Part shown: piece after piece, positions 1-7,414 of the stretch
Layout: every line of letters starts with the position of its first letter
Position numbering within the stretch: the stretch's first letter is position 1
DNA from: an uncultured Oscillospiraceae bacterium
GTDB taxonomy: Bacteria > Bacillota > Clostridia > Oscillospirales > Oscillospiraceae
DNA: 49,544 nucleotides
Assembly (NCBI GenBank): GCA_944385175.1
Contig: CALWWB010000002.1
Span: forward strand, 1-49,544
Direction of reading: 5' to 3'
Translations under genes and position numbers: made by a program
Notes under the pieces: model-generated
What the model saw: only the letters and a program-made list of their open reading frames with translations
Database searches by the model: none
What the model was told of the DNA's origin: nothing

Positions 1-678
1 CTGAGCTATGTCTACCCCTTTTCCCAGGCAGAGGAGCTGCCCTCCAAGGTCACTGCCACGGAACTGAAGGGCCACTGGGAGCAGGATGCCGAGGCCGTGA
101 ATCTCACGGAGAGGCCCTCCGGCATTTTCCGCATGCCGGACTTTACCCGGGTAGAGCGCCCCCTCACCGGTGCGGAAAAGGGCGTGGCCACCCACCTGCT
201 GCTGCAATACATGGATTTTTCCCGCAACGGCAGCCAAGAGGAAATAGAGGCGGAGGTTGCACGGCTTTGCAGCCAGGGCTTTATCTCTCAGCGTGAGGCC
301 CAGGCGGTGGATGTGAAGGCGGTGAAAAAGCTCTTTGATTCCCAACTGGGGCAGCGCATGAAAAACTGTAAAAAGCTCTGGCGGGAGTTCAAATTCTCCC
401 TGCTTTGGGATGCGCAAGAGGCCTTCGGCAAGGCTGCGGGGGAGCAGCTGCTGCTCCAGGGCGTGGTGGACTGCTGCCTTGAGGAAGAGGACGGCCTGGT
501 TGTTATAGACTACAAAACCGACCGGGTGCGGACGGCAGAGGAGACGGCAAAGCGCAGCGAGTTTTACCGCGGCCAGCTCCTCAGCTACGCTGCGGCCATG
601 GAACGCATCCACGGGAAAAGGGTGAAGCAATGCCTGCTGTATTTTATCGCTTCGGGAAAAACCGTAGAGATAAAATGA
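1..678 (+). CDS. addA: ATP-dependent helicase/nuclease subunit A, C-terminal part (5' end outside window)
   Basis: The frame is open from base 1 and gives the last 225 residues of a much larger protein (AddA is usually about 1,200 residues). The visible part is the RecB-type nuclease domain: a linker with LPSKVTATELKG, typical of AddA just before the nuclease, then GVVDCC and, about 25 residues further, VIDYKTDRV, the Asp and Asp-x-Lys metal and catalytic residues of the PD-(D/E)xK fold, followed by the QLLSYAAAM helix. AddA with AddB resects double-strand breaks up to a Chi site and prepares the 3' end for RecA. The helicase motifs lie upstream of the window. addB, usually just upstream, cannot be seen. 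The next gene, rpmE, has its own promoter, so addA is probably the last gene of its operon. Confidence 0.93.
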   Translation: MSYVYPFSQAEELPSKVTATELKGHWEQDAEAVNLTERPSGIFRMPDFTRVERPLTGAEKGVATHLLLQYMDFSRNGSQEEIEAEVARLCSQGFISQREAQAVDVKAVKKLFDSQLGQRMKNCKKLWREFKFSLLWDAQEAFGKAAGEQLLLQGVVDCCLEEEDGLVVIDYKTDRVRTAEETAKRSEFYRGQLLSYAAAMERIHGKRVKQCLLYFIASGKTVEIK

Positions 679-693
679 TTTTTTCAAAAAAGC

Positions 694-722
694 TTGCATT
701 CCCCGGAGCGCTGTGATACAAT
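694..722 (+). promoter_or_regulatory. sigma-A promoter of rpmE
   Basis: A -35 TTGCAT (694-699), a 17-bp spacer and a -10 TACAAT (717-722) preceded by TGA, an extended -10. It begins 16 bp after the addA stop and lies about 70 bp before the rpmE start. Match to the housekeeping consensus is seen; use in the cell is inferred. Confidence 0.6.
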
Positions 723-789
723 TCACTTTGCGTCTTGTAACTATGCTTTTTGCACAATCAAGATAGCCTTAGACGAGGAGATATGCCCT

Positions 790-990
790 ATGAAGGAAGG
801 AATCCATCCCAAGTACGAGCAGACCACAATCAGATGTGCCTGCGGCGCCGTCATTGAGACCGGCTCCACCAAGAAGAACATCACCGTTGAAATCTGCTCC
901 AAGTGCCACCCCTTCTACACCGGCAAGCAGAAGCTGGTCGATACCAGCGGCCGGGTTGACAAGTTCAACAGGAAGTATGGCCTTAAGTGA
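790..990 (+). CDS. rpmE: 50S ribosomal protein L31, zinc-binding form
   Basis: A 66-residue protein starting MKEGIHPKY, the usual L31 beginning, with start chosen at 790 because a GACGAGGAG ribosome site precedes it and an upstream in-frame extension shows no homology. Cys16, Cys18, Cys36 and Cys39 form the CxC...CxxC zinc site of the C+ type of L31. The family's C+ form is the zinc-replete version; many bacteria also carry a C- paralogue used under zinc limitation, which is not in this window. L31 bridges the two ribosomal subunits near the central protuberance. The gene is monocistronic, with its own promoter and a strong terminator immediately after it. Confidence 0.97.
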   Translation: MKEGIHPKYEQTTIRCACGAVIETGSTKKNITVEICSKCHPFYTGKQKLVDTSGRVDKFNRKYGLK

Positions 991-1000
991 TTATGATATG

Positions 1001-1031
1001 AAAAAGCCCTGTCGAATCGACGGGGCTTTTT
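1001..1031 (+). terminator. rpmE intrinsic terminator
   Basis: A 14-bp stem (one G-U pair) with arms AAAAAGCCCTGTCG and CGACGGGGCTTTTT around a 3-nt loop, ending in five T. It begins 10 bp after the rpmE stop. Confidence 0.9.
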
Positions 1032-1072
1032 CATATATTTATGAAATTGATAATCTGCATAGAGGAAACATC

Positions 1073-1115
1073 AAAAGCAACAGGCCCGGGGATTTGCCCG
1101 GGCCTGTTGCTTTTT
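1073..1115 (-). terminator. Terminator of the TRAP permease gene (near-symmetric, may act both ways)
   Basis: A very stable GC-rich stem (CAACAGGCCCGGG and its complement, loop about 6 nt) flanked by AAAAG on the left and CTTTTT on the right. It lies between convergent rpmE and the permease gene, 27 bp beyond the permease stop, so it can stop the minus-strand transcript and back up the rpmE terminator. Confidence 0.85.
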
Positions 1116-1142
1116 ACGCGTTATGCATTTGCTATTCCGTGC

Positions 1143-3119
1143 TCAAGCGGACACCGGGGGCTGGGTGGCTTTCTTGGCTCCCAGGTACTGGATGAGCATG
1201 ATGGCGGCCATGAGGGCGATACCGATGAGGTCGGTGACAAAGCCCGGGTCCATCATCATAAGGCCGGCAACGCAGATGGCGATGCGGGCGGCCCAGTTGA
1301 GCTTCCGGTAGAGGTAGCCGTTCATGGCGGCGGCCACGCCGAAGATGCCTATGAGGGAGGTGATGATTATCTGCACCACGCCCAGAGGCGTCACGTCGAT
1401 AAGGAGCATGGCCGGGTTAAGGCAGAAGATATAGGGCACGACGAAAGCCCCTATGGCCAGCTTTGTGGCGTTGATACCTGTCTTCATGGGGTTGGACTTG
1501 GCGATGGCGGAGCCGGCGTAGGCGGCCAGGGCCACAGGGGGAGTGATATCGGCCACGATACCGAAGTAGAACACGAAGAAGTGGGCGGCCATCTTGGGCA
1601 CCCCGATGGTGATGAGGATAGGGGCGCAGGTGGAGGCCATGATGCAGTAGTTGGCGGTGGTGGGCACGCCCATGCCAAGGATGATGCAGCATACCATGGT
1701 CAGAAACAGGGCAACCATGGTGGGACTGATAAAGGGCACGGAATTGCTGGCGGCAATAACTGCGCCTATGAGCTTGGAGGCAAGGCCGGTGGCGGTGATG
1801 CACCCGGCGATGATCCCGGCGATGCCGCAGGCCACGGCCACGGTGATCACGCCCTTGCCGCCCTCGCTGAGGGCCTCGAAGATCTTCTTCAGGGTGATCC
1901 TGTCATCCTTGTTGAAGAAGGCCACCAGGATCGCAGCGATGATGGACACGGAGGCTGCAAACTGCATGGACCGGGCGCCGGAGCTGACCAGGCCCACCAG
2001 CAGCACCAGAGGCAGCAGCAGATAGACCTTCCGGATCAGCTTGCTCACCTTGGGCAGCTGGTCCTTGCTCATGCCCCGCAGGCCCAGCTTTTTGGCCTCC
2101 AGGTGGACGGCGATAAAGATGCCGGTGAAGTAGAGGATGGCCGGCAGGATCGCCCGGGTGGCCACCTCTGCATAGGTGACGTTCATATATTCGGCCATGA
2201 GGAAGGCAGCGGCGCCCATGATGGGGGGCATTATCTGGCCGCCGGTGGAGGCGGCAGCCTCCACGGCCCCGGCAAACTCAGGCTTGTAACCCAGCCGCTT
2301 CATCATGGGTATGGTCATGGAGCCGGAGCCCACAGTGTTCGCGACCGAGGAGCCGGACACCATGCCCTCCAGGGCGGAGGCCACCACCGCGGCCTTGGCA
2401 GGCCCGCCGGAGAAGCCGCCCACCAGGGCGTTGGCCATGTCAATAAAGAAGGCGGCGATGCCGGTGCGCTCCAGGAAGGCGCCGAAGATGATGAAGATGC
2501 CGATGTACTTTGCGCAGACCTGCACAGGCGTTGCCAGCACGCCTCCGGTGGAGTAGAACAGGGTGTAGATCAGCCGGGCGGGGGTGATACCGGTGGTCAG
2601 GGCGTATATGACGAAGGCGCCCATGACGCACAGGATGGGTATGCCCACACAGCGGCGGCACAGCTCTATAAGGCTCAGTATGCCGATGACGCCCACCACC
2701 ACATGGAGGGTGGTCATCTTGGAGGCGCTGGTCAGCACCCCTACCAGGGAGTCATAGCTCAGGGCGTAATACATGAAGGCGGAGGCCCCCAGGACCATGA
2801 TCACATAGTCGTACCAGGGGATGTAGTTGACCCTCACATGGTGCTTGCTGGCCGGGTAGTTCAGGTAGCCCAGGATCACGATGAAGGCCAAAAAGCTGGT
2901 CAGCCGCTTCTCCAGGGCGGCCACGCTGAACAGAGTGGACCAGATGCAGTAGGCGGAGAAGACCGCCGCCATGATGTTGAACACCAGGGCCGGCTTCCCC
3001 TCCCAGATCCGGGTGTTGGACTCCCTGTCGTACTTACGCATCAGCTTTTCTACGTCTTCGGCAGTGCCAACTTCTATGGTCTCTTCCACTTGGGTATCAT
3101 GCTTGTGAAATACGGACAT
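1143..3119 (-). CDS. TRAP transporter permease, fused 4TM/12TM type (DctQ-DctM fusion)
   Basis: A 658-residue, strongly hydrophobic protein with a charged cytoplasmic N-terminus (about 40 residues), then many membrane segments. The length and the order of a small-permease-like part followed by a large DctM-like part fit the fused TRAP permeases that work with TAXI-type binding proteins. DctM-like glycine- and proline-rich stretches are visible, such as GGQIMPPIMGAAAF and GMGVPTTANYCIM. These systems import organic acids or amino acids using a Na+ or H+ gradient. Start at 3119 follows an AAAGGAG site. The partner binding protein is the gene just upstream (3348-4304), separated by a hairpin that probably lowers permease expression relative to the binding protein. 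The substrate cannot be told from sequence. Confidence 0.93.
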   Translation of the reverse strand: MSVFHKHDTQVEETIEVGTAEDVEKLMRKYDRESNTRIWEGKPALVFNIMAAVFSAYCIWSTLFSVAALEKRLTSFLAFIVILGYLNYPASKHHVRVNYIPWYDYVIMVLGASAFMYYALSYDSLVGVLTSASKMTTLHVVVGVIGILSLIELCRRCVGIPILCVMGAFVIYALTTGITPARLIYTLFYSTGGVLATPVQVCAKYIGIFIIFGAFLERTGIAAFFIDMANALVGGFSGGPAKAAVVASALEGMVSGSSVANTVGSGSMTIPMMKRLGYKPEFAGAVEAAASTGGQIMPPIMGAAAFLMAEYMNVTYAEVATRAILPAILYFTGIFIAVHLEAKKLGLRGMSKDQLPKVSKLIRKVYLLLPLVLLVGLVSSGARSMQFAASVSIIAAILVAFFNKDDRITLKKIFEALSEGGKGVITVAVACGIAGIIAGCITATGLASKLIGAVIAASNSVPFISPTMVALFLTMVCCIILGMGVPTTANYCIMASTCAPILITIGVPKMAAHFFVFYFGIVADITPPVALAAYAGSAIAKSNPMKTGINATKLAIGAFVVPYIFCLNPAMLLIDVTPLGVVQIIITSLIGIFGVAAAMNGYLYRKLNWAARIAICVAGLMMMDPGFVTDLIGIALMAAIMLIQYLGAKKATQPPVSA

Positions 3120-3289
3120 TCGCGTTGCTCCTTTCGCTTGGGAATTTATGATTCTGTGTAATTCTGCATGAAAGCAGAGGAAAAATAAAGTTCAGAAAAG
3201 GGGTTTTGCATCAAGAGCGCGTAAAGATTGACATTAAAAGTGAGAAATGAATAAAAAATGGCAGATCCATAAAGGTGCCGATATTGCTG

Positions 3290-3325
3290 AAAAGCTACGG
3301 CGCCTAAAAAGCGCCGTAGCTTTTT
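3290..3325 (-). terminator. Intercistronic hairpin/partial terminator after the TAXI gene
   Basis: A perfect 10-bp stem, GCTACGGCGC with its complement, flanked by AAAA and TTTTT, in the 228-bp gap between binding-protein and permease genes. No separate promoter for the permease is obvious in the gap, so this is best read as a leaky terminator that makes more binding protein than permease. Confidence 0.7.
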
Positions 3326-3347
3326 AACCGCGGGATAGGAAATCAGC

Positions 3348-4304
3348 TTACTTGGTGGAAGCTACTTCGTAGCCCTTCTCAGCAAAGTACTTGGCAGCAC
3401 CGGGGTGATAAGGTACGTCGGTAATGCTGGAAGCGAAAGCCAGATCCAGCTCAGCGGCCTTGCCGTGCTGGAGCTGATCCACGTTGTCGAAGATGGTGGA
3501 CACGAAGGTGTAGACCGCATCCTCGGAGACGTCGTCACGGGCCAGGATGACTGCGGCGATAGCCACGGTCTGGGCATCCTCGGGCATGCCGTAGGTGTCG
3601 GCAGTTACGGTGTACTTGCTGTAGTAGGGAGACTTGGCGATGAGCTGGTCGATGCGCTCGTCATCGATGCTCACCAGGTATACCTGGCCGCCGGTGGAGA
3701 GGTCGGTGATGGCGGTGGTGGGAGCGCCGGCCACGATGAAGGCTGCGTCTATCTTACCGTCCTTCAGGCTCTCGGCGCTGTCGCTGAAGCTCTGGTAAAC
3801 GGGGTTGATGTCGGCCTCGGTCATGCCGTAGACACCCAGCACGTCGATGGCGTTGTAGTAAACACCGGAGCCCAGGGCGCCGATGGAGACGCTCTTGCCC
3901 CGCAGATCCTCAACGGTCTTGATATCGGGATTCATGGTGACGATCTGGACCTGCTCCATGTACAGGGAAGCCACAACGGAGAAGCTGTCCACAGCACCGG
4001 ACTCGGCAAAGAGGTTAGTTCCGGCATAGGCGTAGCTCATAACGTCGGACTGGCAGAAGCCCAGCTGATAGGAGCCTGCATCCATATCCTCGATGTTGGC
4101 CTGGGAGCCGTTGCTGGTGACGGCGGTGACGGACAGGTCGGTGTTGGCGGAAACATACTGGGCAATGACGCTGCCAAAACCGTAGTAGGTGCCGGTCTCA
4201 CCGCCGGTGACAAAGGTCAGTGCTTCCTCCTTGCTGCTGCCACCACAGGCGCACAGGGCAAACACCATGCACAGAAGTGCGACGATTGCGATGATCTTTT
4301 TCAT
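3348..4304 (-). CDS. TAXI-family TRAP transporter solute-binding lipoprotein
   Basis: 318 residues. The N-terminus is a lipoprotein signal (MKKIIAIVALLCMVFALCAC, lipid-modified Cys about residue 20) followed by GGSSKEE. The mature part begins LTFVTGGETGTYYGFGSVIAQYV, the opening strand and helix typical of TAXI proteins, and later shows LRGKSVSIGALGSG and DAAFIVAGAPTTAI, family-like segments of the two-lobed periplasmic-binding fold. It would capture the ligand at the outer face of the membrane and hand it to the fused permease downstream. The start follows an ideal AGGAGGTC site. It is divergent from the LysR gene at 4624, its probable regulator. TAXI ligands known so far are mainly glutamate-like or other organic acids; the ligand here is unknown. 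Confidence 0.93.
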   Translation of the reverse strand: MKKIIAIVALLCMVFALCACGGSSKEEALTFVTGGETGTYYGFGSVIAQYVSANTDLSVTAVTSNGSQANIEDMDAGSYQLGFCQSDVMSYAYAGTNLFAESGAVDSFSVVASLYMEQVQIVTMNPDIKTVEDLRGKSVSIGALGSGVYYNAIDVLGVYGMTEADINPVYQSFSDSAESLKDGKIDAAFIVAGAPTTAITDLSTGGQVYLVSIDDERIDQLIAKSPYYSKYTVTADTYGMPEDAQTVAIAAVILARDDVSEDAVYTFVSTIFDNVDQLQHGKAAELDLAFASSITDVPYHPGAAKYFAEKGYEVASTK

Positions 4305-4369
4305 ATTTGACCTCCTGATTTAGTCTCCCGAGAGAAACAAAAAATTTAAATGCGTAGAGCAAATAAGTC

Positions 4370-4398
4370 TTGCATTACGCTTTATCTGCGTTTATAAT
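4370..4398 (+). promoter_or_regulatory. Candidate promoter of the LysR gene
   Basis: TTGCAT (4370-4375), 17-bp spacer and a perfect TATAAT (4393-4398). It would give a leader of about 215 nt before the LysR start at 4624. It overlaps the TAXI promoter face to face. Confidence 0.5.
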
Positions 4399-4422
4399 AC
4401 AACCGGAAGTTGAGAAAAGCAA
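4394..4422 (-). promoter_or_regulatory. Candidate promoter of the TAXI/TRAP operon
   Basis: On the minus strand: -35 TTGCTT (4417-4422), 17-bp spacer, -10 TATTAT (4394-4399), about 90 bp before the TAXI start. Its -10 lies on the same base pairs as the -10 of the opposite LysR promoter. Confidence 0.5.
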
Positions 4423-4505
4423 CAGTTTTTTTGTATTCGGGCAATAGTTTTTTAACACATCCGCAAAATTAACAGAAACACAGAGGATTATATGGGCTGC
4501 CTTGT

Positions 4506-4542
4506 GCATAATGCAAAACAAATTTTGGTAACTTGTTAAGTT
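4506..4542. promoter_or_regulatory. Possible LysR-type binding region
   Basis: Two elements lie close together. GCATAATGCAA (4506-4516) is the inverted copy, one base different, of TTGCATTACGC at 4370-4380 on the LysR promoter. AACTT-GTT-AAGTT (4530-4542) is a short dyad with the dimension of a LysR half-site pair. Binding by the adjacent LysR protein is inference from position and symmetry only. Confidence 0.3.
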
Positions 4543-4623
4543 GGTCAAAAAGTTAACGGCAGATGCTGGAAGCTACAGGCTTTCCGGCCACGACTGGGAA
4601 ACCATATAATTGGAGCAAGTAAA

Positions 4624-5595
4624 ATGGATTTTTCACTGTTAAAAAGTTTTATTGCAGTGGCCGATGAGAAGAGTATATCCACAGCGGCCCAGCATCTTTT
4701 TATCTCCCAGCAGTCTCTGTCCAAGCAGATAGCCAAGCTGGAGGAGGAACTGGGCACCCAGCTCTTCGTGCGCAGCCGCCCCCTGGGCCTGACCAGGGAC
4801 GGACTGCAGTTTCTCCGGGTAGCAAAGGAGATTTTGCATTTAAAGCAGCAGTATGAAGAGAATACCAAACGCTGCAGCACAGGCAGCCAGTATATACACA
4901 TGGGCATTGAACACACCGTAGCAAGATCAGTGCTGCCCTATGTGCTGCCGGTTTATCTCCGGCGGCATCCCGACACCTACGTGAAGATGAATGAGGCTTC
5001 CCCGGAAGTGCTGCAAAAGGCCGTGACCCACGACGGAGTGGATCTGGTAGTGGGCTCCATTACCAGCACTCCGGAGAGCTATGAGACTGTGGAGCTGTGC
5101 AGGAAGGAGCAGCTGTTGGTGGTGCCCAGGAGCATCATGAAATCCCTGGCGGGAAAGGACTGCGACAGTGTGGCGGAGGGTTTTGCCCAATGCGCAGATC
5201 TTCGGTATTTCGAGAAGGCGCCCTTTATAAAAATACCTCCTCAGTCCTCCGGCGGTCGGGCCCTGGCCAGCTATTTGAAGTATTACGATATAAACCCCCG
5301 CTTTGTCTGTGAGCTCACGAATATGGAAAACGCCTTCCAACTGGCTAACAGCGGCCTGGGGGTGTTCATCTATCCCCGGCTGTTCTGGGATCTGGCCGGG
5401 AAGGAACTGCAAAATGACTATATGAAAAACATCTATGTGTTCCCCCTGCCTTACCTGCCGGATATCGACCGGGTCTGTGCCTATTTTCATAAGGAGCGGG
5501 TGCTCCACGGAGGAACCCAGGAGCTGCTGAACACCTTCAAGAGATTCTTTGCCGACTATGCCCAGGGTTCTCTGGAGGAATGGGAAAACAAATAG
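4624..5595 (+). CDS. LysR-family transcriptional regulator
   Basis: 323 residues. The N-terminal winged helix-turn-helix is clear: MDFSLLKSFIAVADEKSIST then AAQHLFISQQSLSKQIAKLE, with the LysR pattern of hydrophobic residues and the Ser-Gln-Ser recognition helix. The rest fits the two-lobe effector-binding domain, with the later SGLGVFIYPRLFW resembling the usual G(L/I)G(I/V)xxxP strand. Start at 4624 follows ATTGGAGCAAGTAAA. It is transcribed away from the TAXI/TRAP genes, the usual arrangement for a LysR regulator and its target, so it probably controls that transporter in response to the transported acid or a metabolite of it. A strong terminator follows. Family certain; target inferred. 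Confidence 0.93.
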   Translation: MDFSLLKSFIAVADEKSISTAAQHLFISQQSLSKQIAKLEEELGTQLFVRSRPLGLTRDGLQFLRVAKEILHLKQQYEENTKRCSTGSQYIHMGIEHTVARSVLPYVLPVYLRRHPDTYVKMNEASPEVLQKAVTHDGVDLVVGSITSTPESYETVELCRKEQLLVVPRSIMKSLAGKDCDSVAEGFAQCADLRYFEKAPFIKIPPQSSGGRALASYLKYYDINPRFVCELTNMENAFQLANSGLGVFIYPRLFWDLAGKELQNDYMKNIYVFPLPYLPDIDRVCAYFHKERVLHGGTQELLNTFKRFFADYAQGSLEEWENK

Positions 5596-5609
5596 AAAAG
5601 CTTTAAACG

Positions 5610-5655
5610 CGCCTGACCCCGCACCGCAGAAGCGGTGCGGGGTCAGGCGTATTTT
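5610..5655. terminator. Convergent bidirectional terminator between LysR gene and proC
   Basis: An 18-bp perfect GC-rich stem (arms 5610-5627 and 5632-5649, loop AGAA) followed by TATTTT on the plus side and, on the minus side, GCGTTTAAAGCTTTT. It lies between two converging genes and closes the long minus-strand glycan operon as well. Confidence 0.88.
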
Positions 5656-5658
5656 CCG

Positions 5659-6459
5659 TCATTTTAAATCAAAATTCTTTTCATAGGCGGCGATGACGGC
5701 CTCTATCACGGCGCTGCGGAAGCCGCTCTTTTCCAGGGCCCTCACGCCCTGGATGGTGGTGCCGCCGGGGGAGCAGACGGCGTCCTTCAGCTCTCCGGGG
5801 TGCCTGCCGCTCTCCAGCACCAGTGCTGCCGAGCCCAGCAGCATCTGGGCGGCCATCTCCAGGGCGACGGAGCGGGGCAGCCCGCAGGCCACGCCGCCGT
5901 CAGCCAGGGCTTCGATAAACAAGTCGGCAAAGGCCGGGCCGCAGCCGGAGACTGAGGAGCCTGCGTCTATGAGCCGCTCCTCCAGGCGGGCAAAACGCCC
6001 TGCTCCGGACATGAGTTCCAAAAAAATCTTCAGCCTATCCTCGCCGACATCCGGCCCAGGGGCATAGAGTATCATACCCCGGCCTATGGAGGCGGGGGTG
6101 TTGGGCATGATGCGTATCACCGGCCACTTGCCCCCGGACAGCTGCTGTACCTTCTCTATGGAGGTACCGGCGGCCATGCTCACCAGCACAAAGGGGCTTT
6201 CCCTGTGCCTGAGAGTATCGGCCAGCTCCGCCAGCATGCCCGGAAGCATCTGGGGCTTTACCCCAAGAAATATATAGTCGGCCGAAGCGGCGATGGAGAG
6301 ATTGTCCGAGACTGTCCCTCCCAGCTCCGATGCCAGCTTTTCGGCCTTTTCCCTGCTGCGGTTGGAAAGAAGCAGGGAGGCACCGGAGACCTTGGCCGCG
6401 GCTGCCCTGGCCAGAGCGCCGCCCATGTTTCCAACGCCTATAAATCCCAGTATTGCCAT
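5659..6459 (-). CDS. proC: Pyrroline-5-carboxylate reductase
   Basis: 266 residues, normal for ProC. It starts MAILGFIGVGNMGGALAR, the dinucleotide-binding GxGxxG turn, has VSMAAGTSIEK and RIMPNTPASIGRG in the middle, and ends with DAVCSPGGTTIQGVRALEK, the ProC signature that lines the substrate pocket. It reduces pyrroline-5-carboxylate to L-proline. Two in-frame ATGs exist: 6465 overlaps the stop of the upstream gene (ATGA), but AGGAGG lies only 1 nt before it, whereas 6459 has ideal 7-nt spacing, so 6459 is preferred. It is the last gene of an operon otherwise devoted to glycan work, an unusual place for a proline gene; it may be a passenger. Confidence 0.95.
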   Translation of the reverse strand: MAILGFIGVGNMGGALARAAAAKVSGASLLLSNRSREKAEKLASELGGTVSDNLSIAASADYIFLGVKPQMLPGMLAELADTLRHRESPFVLVSMAAGTSIEKVQQLSGGKWPVIRIMPNTPASIGRGMILYAPGPDVGEDRLKIFLELMSGAGRFARLEERLIDAGSSVSGCGPAFADLFIEALADGGVACGLPRSVALEMAAQMLLGSAALVLESGRHPGELKDAVCSPGGTTIQGVRALEKSGFRSAVIEAVIAAYEKNFDLK

Positions 6460-6461
6460 GC

Positions 6462-7403
6462 TCATTCCTCCTGCCCGTTTTTAACGACTTTCCGCTCCAC
6501 ATATTGGGGCGAGGCATTTACGCACATGAATATACGTCCCACATATTCCCCCACCAGACCCAAAACCAGCAGGATGACACCCCCAAGGATGAGCAGCAGG
6601 GCCGTGGTGGAGCTCCAGCCCTGGGGGGCCAGATGGATGGTGAAATATCTTATGACGATAATCACAGCATAGATAAAACCGGCGAAAGCGGTGAGACAGC
6701 CCATGTAGGTGGCCAGCCGCAGGGGCTTTATGGAAAAGGAGGTAAAGCCGTTCATCCACAGGTTCAGCAGCTTGCTGAGATTATAACCGGAACGGCCCTC
6801 CTGCCGCTGACGGTGGTTTACCGGGACGTTGCAGATGTTCTTTGTGGAGCGCAGCACCAGGCCCATCACATAGGGGAAGCAGTGCTCATAGCGGAGCATC
6901 TCGTCAATGATGAAACGCTGGGCGGCAAAATAGCTGGTGAGGGAGAGCTCCCGGGGTTTACCCAGCATGATCTCCGTCATTTTGCCGTTGAGCCAGCTGC
7001 CGAAGTTGCGGAAGAAGCTGTGCTGCTTGTGGTGGCCGTAGGAGGCATAGACCACGTCATAGCCCTCCTCCAGCTTGCTGAGAAGCTTGCCCACCTCGTC
7101 GGCGGGGGTCTGGCCGTCGTCATCCAGACAGACGACATAGTCTCCGCTGCAGTGGCTGAGACCGGCCATAATGGCGGCATGCTGGCCGAAGTTTTTGGCC
7201 AGATCCACTGCGGTGATTCGCTTGTCTCCGTAGGCCAGGGCCTCTATTACTGCAAAGGTATCGTCGGGGGAGCAGTCGTTGACAAGGACTATCTCATGCC
7301 GGTATTCCGGCAGAAGCTCCATGCTCCGGTTGATCTCCTCCACTACGCTTGTAATGGTTCCGGCGGAACGGTAGCAGGGAATGATAAAGGACACAAGTTT
7401 CAT
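6462..7403 (-). CDS. GT2 glycosyltransferase, polyprenyl-phosphate type (ArnC/GtrB/DPM1-like), copy 1
   Basis: 313 residues. The N-terminal GT-A domain shows FIIPCYRSAGTI, LVNDCSPDDT (Asp43 for the nucleotide) and VCLDDDGQTP (Asp94-96, metal binding). After about residue 230 come two membrane helices, then a GEYVGRIFMCV segment. This layout is that of enzymes that move a sugar from its nucleotide onto undecaprenyl phosphate at the inner membrane face, as ArnC does with 4-amino-4-deoxy-L-arabinose derivatives. A close paralogue lies at 9311-10249 in the same operon. It overlaps proC downstream by the ATGA junction and follows the ATP-grasp gene by 11 bp. Sugar identity is not shown by sequence; the operon points to an amino sugar. 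Confidence 0.9.
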   Translation of the reverse strand: MKLVSFIIPCYRSAGTITSVVEEINRSMELLPEYRHEIVLVNDCSPDDTFAVIEALAYGDKRITAVDLAKNFGQHAAIMAGLSHCSGDYVVCLDDDGQTPADEVGKLLSKLEEGYDVVYASYGHHKQHSFFRNFGSWLNGKMTEIMLGKPRELSLTSYFAAQRFIIDEMLRYEHCFPYVMGLVLRSTKNICNVPVNHRQRQEGRSGYNLSKLLNLWMNGFTSFSIKPLRLATYMGCLTAFAGFIYAVIIVIRYFTIHLAPQGWSSTTALLLILGGVILLVLGLVGEYVGRIFMCVNASPQYVERKVVKNGQEE

Positions 7404-7414
7404 GGCGCTTACCC

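Noticed and set aside
1041..3161. A 706-codon plus-strand frame opposite the TRAP permease gene
   Set aside because: Composition is extremely rich in Gly, His and Asp, there is no ribosome site, and the opposite frame is a clear permease. It is a shadow of codon bias; the same holds for long antisense frames at 3405-4310, 15012-15821, 16667-17917, 45170-46579 and 46897-48057.
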